Positions 9,351 through 18,069 of a stretch of 64,000 nt of DNA are shown here, one piece after another. Both the position numbers and the translations under genes were made by a program. The DNA is from an uncultured Bacteroidales bacterium (lineage in GTDB: Bacteria; Bacteroidota; Bacteroidia; Bacteroidales; Paludibacteraceae): NCBI GenBank assembly GCA_946414805.1, contig CAMKPZ010000006.1, forward strand, positions 1 through 64,000. Reading direction: 5' to 3'. How positions within the stretch are numbered: the stretch's first letter is position 1; every line of letters begins with the position of its first letter. A model generated the notes under the pieces. The model was not told the origin of the DNA. It was given only the letters and a program-made list of their open reading frames with translations, and did not search any database.

Positions 9351-9622
9351 AATTAATTGAATTTTTTAATATTCTTTCAAAATCTCGTTTTCTGATTGTA
9401 CTGTCGTTAGGTTGTTCTCAGGACATGGTCCCGTGATGGTCCTGTTCTAAACAGTATATTCACTCCTCATTTATTGCTCCTTTGTACATTGTATTTACAA
9501 TGATGTGAATAATTTAAGTGCCGATGTTCGGTAATTGTTTGTTATTGTTCTGATCCTTACCTTATTTCTTGTTCGCGCGCATACCTTAATTATATACGCG
9601 TATACGCGATCGGGATAGTTAT

Positions 9623-9657
9623 GTTTTTTGCGTGTTCCGTTTAAAGGGTCGTTTAAG
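9623..9657. repeat. 35-bp inverted repeat, left arm
   Basis: Perfect reverse complement of 10011-10045. Beyond the perfect core the similarity continues imperfectly outward for about 35 more bases on both sides, including the GTATACGCGT region. The arms enclose 353 bp containing small-RNA copy A and its promoter. Confidence 0.9.
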
Positions 9658-9673
9658 CGGAAAGCGCAAAAAC

Positions 9674-9822
9674 GAAAACAAAATCGCATAAAGCGATCTT
9701 GTTATTCAAGCACCCAAACCCCAATCATGGAGCCCAGTCCGGATGTTACATGCTGATATGTTGCATTCTTTAGCATACAAAAGTAGTGTCTTAGCCGTTG
9801 GTACTTCTGTTAGTTTTGAAAA
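9674..9822 (-). ncRNA. Candidate small RNA, copy A
   Basis: A promoter at 9829-9860, about 150 transcribed bases without a convincing ORF, and a hairpin ATCGC/GCGAT followed by TTTTGTTTT (9674-9697, minus strand) make a self-contained unit. It shares 28 nt (9779-9806, one mismatch) with a second unit at 18070-18264, plus promoter sequence and an upstream ATGTAAAGTCTATTTTGCAAA block. The rest differs, as expected for a conserved core in a variable RNA. I cannot name a known family. Confidence 0.6.
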
Positions 9823-9828
9823 GCGGTG

Positions 9829-9860
9829 CAAAGGTACTGAAAATTTTTGACATACGCAAA
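9829..9860 (-). promoter_or_regulatory. Promoter of small-RNA copy A
   Basis: TTTGC (9856-9860) and TACCTTTG (9829-9836) on the minus strand with 19-nt spacing; an excellent match to the Bacteroidetes consensus. Confidence 0.75.
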
Positions 9861-10010
9861 TATTTTTCAATAAAAATTCAGTTTGTACCCATTATCGTGC
9901 ATTTCTTGTGGAAGATGTCAATTATTCCACATTTTGCAAAATAGACTTTACATCTGTATTATTTGACGAAGTGTGTATTTTTTTTGCATTTGGGGATATT
10001 CCGTTGTCAA

Positions 10011-10045
10011 CTTAAACGACCCTTTAAACGGAACACGCAAAAAAC
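10011..10045. repeat. 35-bp inverted repeat, right arm
   Basis: Perfect reverse complement of 9623-9657. The sequence to its right (to about 10078) remains similar to the outer flank of the left arm. Confidence 0.9.
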
Positions 10046-10098
10046 CATAGTCATCCCGAGCACGTATACGCGTGCGATAATAATAAGGAATAAAGAAA

Positions 10099-10124
10099 CG
10101 TGCCGCCTGCACTCAATCGGGCAA
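10099..10124. repeat. 26-bp direct repeat left of a TA module
   Basis: Identical to 10784-10809 (CGTGCCGCCTGCACTCAATC and six more bases). The two copies bracket the ParE-like module at 10199-10701. Confidence 0.9.
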
Positions 10125-10198
10125 CGATCTTTGACAGACTGTGTACTTATAGGAAAAAACAAAAAAGAAGCAAAAAAGCATAATTCTTGTCTGATTAC

Positions 10199-10229
10199 TT
10201 GCGTATATCAAAAAAAAGCAGTAATTTTG
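10199..10229 (+). promoter_or_regulatory. Promoter of the TA pair at 10250
   Basis: TTGCG at 10199 and TAATTTTG at 10222-10229. Transcription would begin about 7 nt later, so a start at 10187 is impossible and the ATG at 10250 is chosen. Confidence 0.75.
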
Positions 10230-10249
10230 CAGGCAAAATTGAAAGTGTT

Positions 10250-10384
10250 ATGCAAGCGACAATGGAACAACCGGTTATGCAAGCCACGGGGACTGTCTCT
10301 ATGGAGCAATGGGAGAATCTTCATTCCGTCGAGGAGTTGGATGCCTCACTCAAAGCAATTATCCATAAGCATTTTCACGCATGA
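10250..10384 (+). CDS. Short antitoxin, 44 aa
   Basis: The reading frame from the ATG at 10250 begins MQATMEQPVMQATGTVSMEQ and ends with a helical ELDASLKAIIHKHFHA. It overlaps the toxin gene by 4 nt (ATGA), the usual arrangement of TA pairs. It is short for an antitoxin and seems to hold mainly the toxin-binding helix, without an evident DNA-binding domain. The role is inferred from size and position. Confidence 0.7.
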   Translation: MQATMEQPVMQATGTVSMEQWENLHSVEELDASLKAIIHKHFHA

Positions 10385-10701
10385 AAAGCCTGAGAGTCCG
10401 CATCGAAGATGAGGTTTTTGAGGATTTGCGGGATTTTTATGACTACAACCTCAAGAAGCATCCTGCACTGGATGAGGTCACAGTGCTTAATAAAGAGCAA
10501 CGCCTTATAGATGCGTTAAAGCATTTGGGCGCTTATGCACTCACCGACCATAAAGAAGTCAGACATCTTCCGTGGATCCGTAAAGGGTACAAAGATTATT
10601 ATGTAGAAGGGTTTCATTTTGGCTACAAAATAGAGATCTTGCCAACCGGAGAACAAGTGGTTGTGGTGTACGAGTCCTGCCACGAACTATTGTTTTATTA
10701 A
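10381..10701 (+). CDS. ParE/RelE-like toxin, 106 aa
   Basis: Starts MKSLRVRIEDEVFEDLRDFYDYN and has the toxin-fold middle HKEVRHLPWIRKGYKDYYVEGFHFGYKIEILPTGE with a terminal strand VVVVYESCHELLFY. The strand-rich C-terminal half resembles ParE/RelE toxins, though the family match is looser than for the pair at 387-946. Translationally coupled to the short gene before it. The module lies between two identical 26-bp direct repeats. Confidence 0.72.
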   Translation: MKSLRVRIEDEVFEDLRDFYDYNLKKHPALDEVTVLNKEQRLIDALKHLGAYALTDHKEVRHLPWIRKGYKDYYVEGFHFGYKIEILPTGEQVVVVYESCHELLFY

Positions 10702-10783
10702 GGAGATCTCCACTATTCCTATAAGCAGCAATTCCGCAAGGAGTTGTTGCTTTTCATATGTACACAGATGCCAAAACACCCAC

Positions 10784-10809
10784 CGTGCCGCCTGCACTCA
10801 ATCGGGCAA
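10784..10809. repeat. 26-bp direct repeat right of a TA module
   Basis: Identical to 10099-10124; the distance between the copies is 685 bp. Confidence 0.9.
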
Positions 10810-10840
10810 AAGGGTTGGAAACTTTTGTTATGTCAATTAA

Positions 10841-10936
10841 TGTACAAGGGGACGATGTACGATGTACAAACGTTAAACAGCTAATATTAATCGACTCACG
10901 GGCGAGTAAGGGGCAAGTAAGGGGCAAGCCGAGGGC
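10841..10936. repeat. Intergenic short-period repeats
   Basis: 10841-10870 reads as units of 7 nt (GTACAAG, GGGACGA, TGTACGA, TGTACAA). 10898-10936 holds units of 10-11 nt built on GGGGCAAGTAA. The first belongs to the 7-nt family found inside many genes of this window. The remaining DNA between 10702 and 10995 shows no gene. Confidence 0.75.
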
Positions 10937-10995
10937 AACTCGTGGTTTGGGGATCATTTTTGAACAAACAATTTTTAACTAAAAATATTACAATT

Positions 10996-13900
10996 ATGAG
11001 AAAAATTAACTTTTTTAACCGAATGAGGGGCGAAAGCGGAAAGTTCGCGAATACCCCCCCCTATGGATTTAACCGCGCTTCGCGTATGATTCTATCATTA
11101 CTTTCAGTAATGTTCGTCTGTGTAGGAAATGCGTGGGGAGCAACAAATGAAAATTTCAGTTTTTCATCTCCTTCCGCTGCTGGTTCTGGGACAACGCTGA
11201 CTTATACATGGGAAGGGACATGTTGTACAATAAAACAAGAAAAAGGTAATTCTACTACTAATGTCAGCACCGATTATAGTACTGCTCCTAGATGGTATCA
11301 GAATCACATCATTACATTCACTCCTAAAAGTGGCTATACCATTACAAAAGTTGTAATCTCCACATCTGGTAATAAGAATGGCCAAACGATGACTTTTACT
11401 CAGGGAGAAGGTAGTATTTCTTCTTCGGGAAATACAACTACCATTACGGGCTCTTGGACATCTGCTTTTAAATTAAAAATGGGAAGTCAATGTCAGAATC
11501 CGACAGTTACCCTAACGTATTCTTCAAGTACTCCTGTTGTTAACAGAACTGTTTCTTGGGTATGTAATGGCTCTGCATGGACTAGCGGTGTTGTAACCGG
11601 AAATACGACAGTCGCTTCTGGTAGTAAAATATCTGCAGTACCTACTGCACCTACATCAAGCAATTGTGACAATACAAAAGCGTTTGTAGGATGGACTGCA
11701 ACAGAAAATTATTCTAATACAAATACTGCTCCTTCAGATCTTTTCACAGATGTTTCGGGTTCACCCGCAATCAGCTCTAATATAACATTCTATGCTGTCT
11801 TTGCAAGTGAGAGTATAGAAGGCGGAGACGTTATTGCAAATAAGACAAGCGGATTTAGTGCATCAACTACAGCCCAAACATTAGAAACCGGAAAAACTAT
11901 CACATACAAAAGTTCTAATGCCAATACATATGGACATCCTCTCCGCGTGTATACCAATAATTCATTCACAATTGCGAATACAGGAACCGGGAAAATATCC
12001 AAGATAGAAATCACCTTAGCTAGTGGATACGATTATGATGATCTTTCATCAAATGTCGGTTCTTATTCTTCAGGAACATGGACAGGTTCTGCATCATCTG
12101 TAACCTTCACAGCGAGTGCTCAGGTACGTGTTAGCAGCGTAAAAGTGACATACTCTGATATTGTGATAACTAATTCAAACTACGCAACTTCTTGCTGCAC
12201 ACCGCACAATGTAACTATCGGCACTCATGATAACGGTGAAATTTCTGTAGATCCGACTTCGGCTTGCGAGGGAACAACTATAAATGTTACTCTCACTCCT
12301 AATACCGGATATCGCTTGGCTTCATGGAGCGTAAATAACGAAGAACAAAATGGTACTTTATTCTCTATGCCCGATGCAGACGCTGTCGTTAGTGCTACAT
12401 TTGTACCGGAGGTTTACACCATCAGTTATAAAGACGAAGGAAATGCTGATTATTCAGGAAGCAACCTCGCTTCTCTTCCGACATATCACACATACAACAC
12501 GGCAACGCAATTAGTTGATGGCGTAAGAGACGGATTCAGCTTTGCAGGTTGGTTTACAGATGCAACTTGCGAGACTCCGGCAGGTTCTTCCATTGCTGCA
12601 AATAGCAAAACCGCAGATTTCACACTTTATGCTAAATGGACAGCCGAAAACAAAAAACGCGTCACTATTAGTGAAGTTAGCAATGGTACCGTTTCTGTTA
12701 CATACGAAGGCATGGAATCGCCCCTTACTAATGGTTACAGAGATCTTTCTGATAACACAGTACTCACCATCTCCGCAACTCCGGCTAATGGTTATGAATT
12801 AAGTTCGTTGAAAATAGGCGATAATTCTATTGAAAACAATAGTCAACACACTCTAACTGCGGCTATTACTATTTCGGCCACATTCAGTCCAATTAATTAT
12901 ACCATTACCTATCATTTGGATGAAGGTATAAACAACGATAACAATCCTGCTAATTACACCATCGCAAGTGGTGAAATCACTTTGGAGGATCCAACTAAAA
13001 CCGGTTACTCGTTTGATGGTTGGTTCGACAATGAGAACAAAGAAGGCGATGCAGTTACTGCTATTGCTGCAAACTCGACAGGCAATAAAGAGTTCTGGGC
13101 TAAATGGAACATTAATAGTTATTCTATATCTTGGATAACAGACGGAGACGAATTAACTGGAGACTACACCACTGGTTCTGTTGATTTTGGAACTGACATC
13201 GTTGCTCCAAATACTCCGACTAAAACTGGATACACATTTGCAGGATGGGATGCTTCTATTGCAGCAACAATGCCTGCAAGCGATGTAACCTATACCGCTA
13301 CTTGGACGGTGAACAAATATCATGTTTATTTCCAGAATAACGGAGAGATTATTAATGAATTCACTAAAGAAGTAGAATACCACACCGCTATCGGAGACCT
13401 GCCTTCTTATGATGATTCTTGCGATCCAACCAGCACAAGCTTTAGAGGTTGGACCACAAGCGTTATCACCATTAAACAGGAGAATGCTCCGACCTTTGCA
13501 GCATCAACAAACTTAATGCCTGCTGAAGACTTGTATCTGAATGCTGTTTATGCATCGGAAACCGAAGGCCCGGAAGCAAATGTTCCTGTCTTCAGTCAAA
13601 GTGGAACAGGTAACCCGACATCCGGGTACTCGTTAACTCTTGGTGGCGGGGCGGAGTTGCCAAACGGAAAGAGTTATTATCAAGATGGTGGTTCTGGTGC
13701 AACCAAGCGATGGATTCAGATTAAGAAGAACAACACATCCTCTGCGATGATTAATACCACACCGAAATCCGTAACCGTTACTGCTACTTTAGGTGGTGGA
13801 CAAGCTAAAGATCCTCTTGGCAATGGTGTATATGCTGTTTGGATCAACGCAAGCGGTGAAGAAATAGGTGATCCTGTCCTTTTGACCGACAAAATCACAA

Positions 13901-16773
13901 ATGCAAACGGCTCTGGCTTTGAAGCAAACTTACCGGTAGCCAATGCTACTTCGGCTTATGGTGTACGAGTTTACCACACTAAAGAGTCTGGCTATAACGT
14001 TCGCTACTATGGCATCAGCCTTTCTTACAAAGTAAGCAGCGTTGATTATAGCGATTTCGTAACTTCTTGCTGTTCTCTGAAACCGGTAACCAACGTTTCT
14101 GTAAACGGCACATCTAAAAATAGCGTATCCTTAACTTGGAGTGCTCCTACCGATAAGACAGGCATCAGCAAATTGCAAATTATCAATGCTGCCAACAACG
14201 AGGTGGTAACTGATGACATCGACAAAGATGCTCTTACAGGAACCGTAAATGGTTTAAGTGAATGCGAGACATATAATTTCATCGTTGTTTCCGTTGGTAC
14301 TAACTGCAACGCATACTCCGAGGCTGTTGAGGCACGTCCGTTCGGTAGTCAAAAGACGGTTACGTTCGTTTACAATGATGGTACGACACAAGATGTTGTG
14401 GAACATACTTCTTGCGATGCACCGAGCGTTACTGTTCCCACAGATCCGGAGCGTGAAGGTTATCGCTTCATGGGATGGTTTAATGGCGAAAACCAACTGA
14501 CAGAAGCGACATTCACTCCGACTGAAACCTCAACGACCATCAATGCTCATTGGGCAGAATTATTCACCCTGCATTATAATTACGATGGCGCAAGCGGTGC
14601 TCCTGCTGATGAACAATATATCGCAGGCGAAGAAGTAACGCTTCCTGCTAATCCGGTAAAGAACGTTATGTCTCCGTTCCAAGAATGGTCGTTCTCTACA
14701 CCGGTTGAGGTAGCAGCAGGCAAGTTCCTTATGCCGGCAAGCAATTTGACCATTACCGCTGTATTCGGTGGTCTGCAAGGTCAATGGTTCCTAGTAACAG
14801 ATGCCAACTCGCTGCAAGCAGGTGACAAAGTAGTTATAGCTGCTGCTGATTACGACTACGCAATGAGCACTACTCAGAACAATAATAACCGTGGTCGCGC
14901 TGCCGTCGAGAAGAACGGAACGACCATTAGTGCTCCGAGTGATAATGTACAGATCTTCGAATTGGAAGAAGGAACTGTAGATGGTTCTTGGGCATTCAAA
15001 ACGCTAAACGGAACGGCAGATAAGTACATATACGCAGCAGGCTCAAGTAACAACAATTATTTGAAGAGCGAGGACACAAAGTCTGAGTCTGGCAATAGTT
15101 CGTTTGTTCTTGATATTGAGAATGAAAAAGCAACAGCTCAAGGAACAAGCACAAACAAAGTTCTACGCTATAACACACAAGGAATGTTCTCTTGCTATGG
15201 ATCTGCAAGCCAAAGCGGCATCGCATTCTATCAATTCCGCGAGGGTACATTCTATAATGTAAATATGCCGGGATCAGTTACTGGCGGTACTATCACCACC
15301 AATGCTTCTATGGCAAAAGTTGGTGAGACGGTAACGTTGACTTATACTCCGAAACGCGGTTACACCATCGGCACGTTAACCGTTACCGGAGTAGAAATCA
15401 CTCCTGCATTAACAGAAGGTATTACCGAGTACACATTCACAATGCCGGATGAAGATGTAACCGTAACGGCTTCGTTCGACGCTCTACCTGCAGTTGTTTA
15501 CAACTTACTGGAAAATACAAGCGATTTAGCGATGGGACAGAAGTTTGTCATTGTCGGTACAAAAACAGACGGAACTGATCCATATGTGGCAGGTGAAATC
15601 GATAATAATGGTCGTTTAGTCGGAGACCAAGTTCTTGAAGGTGCTATCAATACAGAGAACAAGACATTGAGTCTCACCGCAGAGAACTCAGTTGATTATA
15701 TCTTCGATGGCGAACAAAGCGCACTCAAGATCAAAAATAACGAGAATAAATATCTGCAAGCAGGTAATGCATCCGTAAGCTGGACTACAACCGGTGGAAA
15801 TTGGACAATTAGCTTTGCCGATAGCAAAACGAACTTGGCTTCAGGAAGTTACAAACTCCAAAGAAATGGTGGTAACTATGAATGGTTTACGACATACGAG
15901 TCTGATCAGAAACCTATTCACATTTACACGTTGCCGTACGAGCAAGCTTATACGCTGACTTATAAGAATGGCGATGAGACAATCAAGACTGTAAAGATTG
16001 TAGCAGGTTATGAGTACACCATCGTTAACACCCAAACAGGAACCGCTCCTGAAGGATGCACATTCTACGCTTGGACGGATGGTACAAACTACTACCAAGC
16101 TGGCGATCAAATTATCGTCAATGCTGACATCACTTTGACTGCTGCTTGGATAGAGACGCTTCGAGATGGATTGTTTGACGGCAAGTGGGGAACATATTGC
16201 CCGGCTCAAAATGTGGTAGCTTATGAGGGCGCTACGTTCTACACGATTGCATATGTGGAGAAACAAGGTGAAGTGCCGTACAAAGTATTCTACGACGAGA
16301 TAGGCGAAGGTGAAAGTCTGCAAGCCGGACATCCGTATATCTTCATCGCGGACGAGGATGCAACTGCTATCAAGGGTGTCAAAGTAGGTGACCCCGCAAC
16401 AGTGGGAATCAATGATCACGGCTTCATCGGTAAGGTTGAGCAATATGATTTCCACGTGACAGCCGAGAATGTAGCAAACCACAGGTATTACATTGTGAAG
16501 GATAATAACATCCGTCTCTGTGGCGAAGGCTGGTTCCGCGTAGGTGCAGAACGCGCATATCTGGATATGGATGCCGGAATCAACACAGTAGCCCATGCTC
16601 CGGCAGCCGGACGCCGCCGCGTATGTCTGACCAATAATGCAGTTGATTCGGCTACCGGCGTAGAGAGCATTCAGCCGTCAGAAGTCAGCATTCAGAAGGT
16701 ACTGATCAACGGCGAACTCTTCATCCTCCGCGGTGAGAAGATGTACGACGCTAAGGGTCAGCTGGTGAAATAA
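10996..16773 (+). CDS. Giant secreted surface protein (InlB-type repeats), about 1925 aa
   Basis: The ATG at 10996 is preferred over an upstream start because MRKI is also the start of the giant at 8900. The signal peptide is unusually long (about 48 residues with a ~30-residue polar head) and ends VGNAWG. The body holds many Listeria-Bacteroides repeats (for example GYSFDGWFDNENKEG then FWAKW; GYTFAGWDAS then YTATW), a fibronectin-III-like unit near residue 1040, and lectin-like stretches with QAGDKVVIAAADYDYAMS and FSCYGSASQSG that also appear in the 8900 protein (AAGDRIIIGATYQG, FSCYSAGGQ). It ends in the shared VLINGELFILRGEKMYDAKG. A 7-nt repeat tract (16669-16697) encodes the residues just before that motif. 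Surface adhesin-like; ligand unknown. Confidence 0.88.
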   Translation: MRKINFFNRMRGESGKFANTPPYGFNRASRMILSLLSVMFVCVGNAWGATNENFSFSSPSAAGSGTTLTYTWEGTCCTIKQEKGNSTTNVSTDYSTAPRWYQNHIITFTPKSGYTITKVVISTSGNKNGQTMTFTQGEGSISSSGNTTTITGSWTSAFKLKMGSQCQNPTVTLTYSSSTPVVNRTVSWVCNGSAWTSGVVTGNTTVASGSKISAVPTAPTSSNCDNTKAFVGWTATENYSNTNTAPSDLFTDVSGSPAISSNITFYAVFASESIEGGDVIANKTSGFSASTTAQTLETGKTITYKSSNANTYGHPLRVYTNNSFTIANTGTGKISKIEITLASGYDYDDLSSNVGSYSSGTWTGSASSVTFTASAQVRVSSVKVTYSDIVITNSNYATSCCTPHNVTIGTHDNGEISVDPTSACEGTTINVTLTPNTGYRLASWSVNNEEQNGTLFSMPDADAVVSATFVPEVYTISYKDEGNADYSGSNLASLPTYHTYNTATQLVDGVRDGFSFAGWFTDATCETPAGSSIAANSKTADFTLYAKWTAENKKRVTISEVSNGTVSVTYEGMESPLTNGYRDLSDNTVLTISATPANGYELSSLKIGDNSIENNSQHTLTAAITISATFSPINYTITYHLDEGINNDNNPANYTIASGEITLEDPTKTGYSFDGWFDNENKEGDAVTAIAANSTGNKEFWAKWNINSYSISWITDGDELTGDYTTGSVDFGTDIVAPNTPTKTGYTFAGWDASIAATMPASDVTYTATWTVNKYHVYFQNNGEIINEFTKEVEYHTAIGDLPSYDDSCDPTSTSFRGWTTSVITIKQENAPTFAASTNLMPAEDLYLNAVYASETEGPEANVPVFSQSGTGNPTSGYSLTLGGGAELPNGKSYYQDGGSGATKRWIQIKKNNTSSAMINTTPKSVTVTATLGGGQAKDPLGNGVYAVWINASGEEIGDPVLLTDKITNANGSGFEANLPVANATSAYGVRVYHTKESGYNVRYYGISLSYKVSSVDYSDFVTSCCSLKPVTNVSVNGTSKNSVSLTWSAPTDKTGISKLQIINAANNEVVTDDIDKDALTGTVNGLSECETYNFIVVSVGTNCNAYSEAVEARPFGSQKTVTFVYNDGTTQDVVEHTSCDAPSVTVPTDPEREGYRFMGWFNGENQLTEATFTPTETSTTINAHWAELFTLHYNYDGASGAPADEQYIAGEEVTLPANPVKNVMSPFQEWSFSTPVEVAAGKFLMPASNLTITAVFGGLQGQWFLVTDANSLQAGDKVVIAAADYDYAMSTTQNNNNRGRAAVEKNGTTISAPSDNVQIFELEEGTVDGSWAFKTLNGTADKYIYAAGSSNNNYLKSEDTKSESGNSSFVLDIENEKATAQGTSTNKVLRYNTQGMFSCYGSASQSGIAFYQFREGTFYNVNMPGSVTGGTITTNASMAKVGETVTLTYTPKRGYTIGTLTVTGVEITPALTEGITEYTFTMPDEDVTVTASFDALPAVVYNLLENTSDLAMGQKFVIVGTKTDGTDPYVAGEIDNNGRLVGDQVLEGAINTENKTLSLTAENSVDYIFDGEQSALKIKNNENKYLQAGNASVSWTTTGGNWTISFADSKTNLASGSYKLQRNGGNYEWFTTYESDQKPIHIYTLPYEQAYTLTYKNGDETIKTVKIVAGYEYTIVNTQTGTAPEGCTFYAWTDGTNYYQAGDQIIVNADITLTAAWIETLRDGLFDGKWGTYCPAQNVVAYEGATFYTIAYVEKQGEVPYKVFYDEIGEGESLQAGHPYIFIADEDATAIKGVKVGDPATVGINDHGFIGKVEQYDFHVTAENVANHRYYIVKDNNIRLCGEGWFRVGAERAYLDMDAGINTVAHAPAAGRRRVCLTNNAVDSATGVESIQPSEVSIQKVLINGELFILRGEKMYDAKGQLVK

Positions 16774-16791
16774 AAATGAAAGGACAAAATT

Positions 16792-16932
16792 ATGAAAAAA
16801 ATGTATAAGAAACCGATTGTAGGGACAGAAGAAGTTCGCATGGAGTCTTCTGTGTTAACGGGAAGTACCGTGGTGGATAATAGCGGTATGAGCGGAGGCT
16901 CTTCTTCTGAAAATCCAATACTTGTAGATTAA
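16792..16932 (+). CDS. 46-residue peptide, paralogue of 2140-2280
   Basis: Begins 18 bp after the giant gene, with AGGA upstream. It reads MKKMYKKPIVGTEEVRMESS, then VLTGS, and ends with MSGGSSSENPILVD. It has the same length and the same conserved head and SGGSSSENP tail as the peptide gene after the other giant, which supports coding. There is no hydrophobic signal segment. It could be an exported or modified peptide, a chaperone-like accessory for the giant, or something else; nothing in the sequence decides this. Confidence 0.8.
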   Translation: MKKMYKKPIVGTEEVRMESSVLTGSTVVDNSGMSGGSSSENPILVD

Positions 16933-16961
16933 TTCCGATGCGCCCTTCGGGGCGAAATAAT

Positions 16962-16996
16962 AAACTCAACCCACTTTTGCAGAGTGGGTTGAGTTT
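16962..16996 (+). terminator. Strong hairpin terminator after the giant/peptide operon
   Basis: A 13-bp stem AAACTCAACCCAC/GTGGGTTGAGTTT with a 9-nt loop, 29 bp after the peptide stop. The A-start and T-end make it suitable for both strands. Confidence 0.8.
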
Positions 16997-17031
16997 GTAT
17001 AATCACTACTTAAAGTTGCGGCAGATCATAA

Positions 17032-17101
17032 TATTCATCAGAAAAGTTTTCCCCGAACGAGAAAAATAAAGAAAATATCAACGAAACGCTTGAGCAACGG
17101 G
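17032..17101 (+). other. Composite relic: inverted repeat piece plus orphan hicB tail
   Basis: 17032-17073 is an inverted, diverged copy of the repeat at 342-389 (core CCCCGAACGAGAAAAATAAA). It is followed directly by 17075-17101, which matches the 3' end of hicB (17856-17882) in 26 of 27 bases. The frame of the hicB tail (INETLEQR) is kept but nothing before it is hicB. A remnant of a lost hicAB-like unit, or a duplicated target. Confidence 0.8.
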
Positions 17102-17159
17102 ACGGAGACGTCCGTAATGGTCGCGAGATGGTCGCGGGAGTCTCTGCTGAAACACATTA

Positions 17160-17190
17160 ATCAAAGGCAGCTTTTCCGGCTGCCTTTGAT
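17160..17190 (+). terminator. Hairpin upstream of hicAB
   Basis: A stem ATCAAAGGCAGC/GCTGCCTTTGAT around TTTTCCG. No gene of more than a few codons ends just before it, so it may belong to the lost unit whose relic lies at 17075. Confidence 0.6.
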
Positions 17191-17248
17191 GGGTTATATG
17201 CCCTAAATATCCAAAAATAAAGAAAAAAACAAAAAAGTTGCTGAAATA

Positions 17249-17280
17249 TTTGGATTGTAACTAAAAAATAGTTACCTTTG
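17249..17280 (+). promoter_or_regulatory. hicAB promoter and operator
   Basis: TTTG (17249-17252) and TACCTTTG (17273-17280). An inverted repeat GTAACT-N7-AGTTAC (17257-17275) lies between them and overlaps the -7 element, as expected for repression by HicB. Confidence 0.75.
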
Positions 17281-17296
17281 CACAAAATTTGAAATA

Positions 17297-17554
17297 ATGA
17301 GTTCCAAAGAAAAACTGATAGTTCGTTTTAAATCCGTACCTTCGGATTTTACTTTTGATGAATTGGAGCGATTGTTGGCGATCCTTGGATATACGATTTC
17401 CAACAAAGGGAAAACATCCGGTTCAAGAGTGATCTTCAAAGATGCGGAAGGACACCCCATAATGCTTCACAAGCCGCACCCCGGTAATATCGTTAAGGTG
17501 TATGCCCTGCGGCAAGTGTTAGAAGAATTACAGAATAGAGGACTAATAAAATAA
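17297..17554 (+). CDS. hicA: HicA toxin
   Basis: An 85-residue dsRBD-like mRNA interferase. TSGSRVIFKDAEGHPIMLHKPHPGN carries the family core with the catalytic His in the LHKPHP stretch, and the end KVYALRQVLEELQNRG is the usual C-terminal helix. It is somewhat longer at the N-terminus than the shortest HicA proteins. It lies 6 bp before hicB. Confidence 0.92.
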   Translation: MSSKEKLIVRFKSVPSDFTFDELERLLAILGYTISNKGKTSGSRVIFKDAEGHPIMLHKPHPGNIVKVYALRQVLEELQNRGLIK

Positions 17555-17560
17555 TCAACT

Positions 17561-17896
17561 ATGAATACGTTATCCTATAAAGGTTATCTGGGAACAGTGA
17601 ATTTCTCTGAGAAAGATGCATGTTTCTTCGGCAAGATAGAAGGCATCGACGGTCTGGTTAATTTTGAAGGCGAGAGTGTCAGCGAATTGACAAACGCCTT
17701 TCATGAGGCTGTAGATGACTACGTGGCATATTGCGTAGCAGAAGGAATTGAGCCCCACAAGAGTTACTCCGGGCAGCTGAATATTCGCATCAAGCCGGAG
17801 ACGCATAGCCGCATCGCCGCACTGGCCAAACAAGCCGGCGAATCCATCAATGCTTATATCAACGAAACACTTGAGCAACGGGTGGCTTTTGCGTAA
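17561..17896 (+). CDS. hicB: HicB antitoxin
   Basis: 111 residues in two parts. The partial RNase-H-like fold is seen in GYLGTVNFSEKDACFFGKIEGIDGLV and FEGESVSELTNAFHEAVDDY. The C-terminal ribbon-helix-helix has QLNIRIKPETHSRIAALAKQAGESINAYINETL. It binds HicA and represses the operon. The last 27 codon bases before the end are repeated at 17075-17101, upstream of the operon. Confidence 0.92.
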   Translation: MNTLSYKGYLGTVNFSEKDACFFGKIEGIDGLVNFEGESVSELTNAFHEAVDDYVAYCVAEGIEPHKSYSGQLNIRIKPETHSRIAALAKQAGESINAYINETLEQRVAFA

Positions 17897-17948
17897 AATT
17901 CAATGTTTCCTGCCTAAATATTTGCATATTACAAATACTTATCCTTAT

Positions 17949-17974
17949 CAGCCCTGCCCGCAACGGCAGGGCTG
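17949..17974 (+). terminator. Hairpin downstream of hicAB
   Basis: The exact reverse complement of the 26-mer at 1153 and 2092. No T-run follows. 17897-17948 shows nothing else. Confidence 0.5.
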
Positions 17975-18031
17975 ATGATTAGGGGACAAATGTAAAGTCT
18001 ATTTTGCAAATTATATTTTCTGCCGGAAATA

Positions 18032-18063
18032 TTTGTGTATGTAAAAAAATTCAACTACCTTTG
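18032..18063 (+). promoter_or_regulatory. Promoter of small-RNA copy B
   Basis: TTTGTG (18032-18037) and TACCTTTG (18056-18063). It shares CTTTGCAYCGCTTTT downstream of the -7 box with copy A. Confidence 0.75.
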
Positions 18064-18069
18064 CATCGC

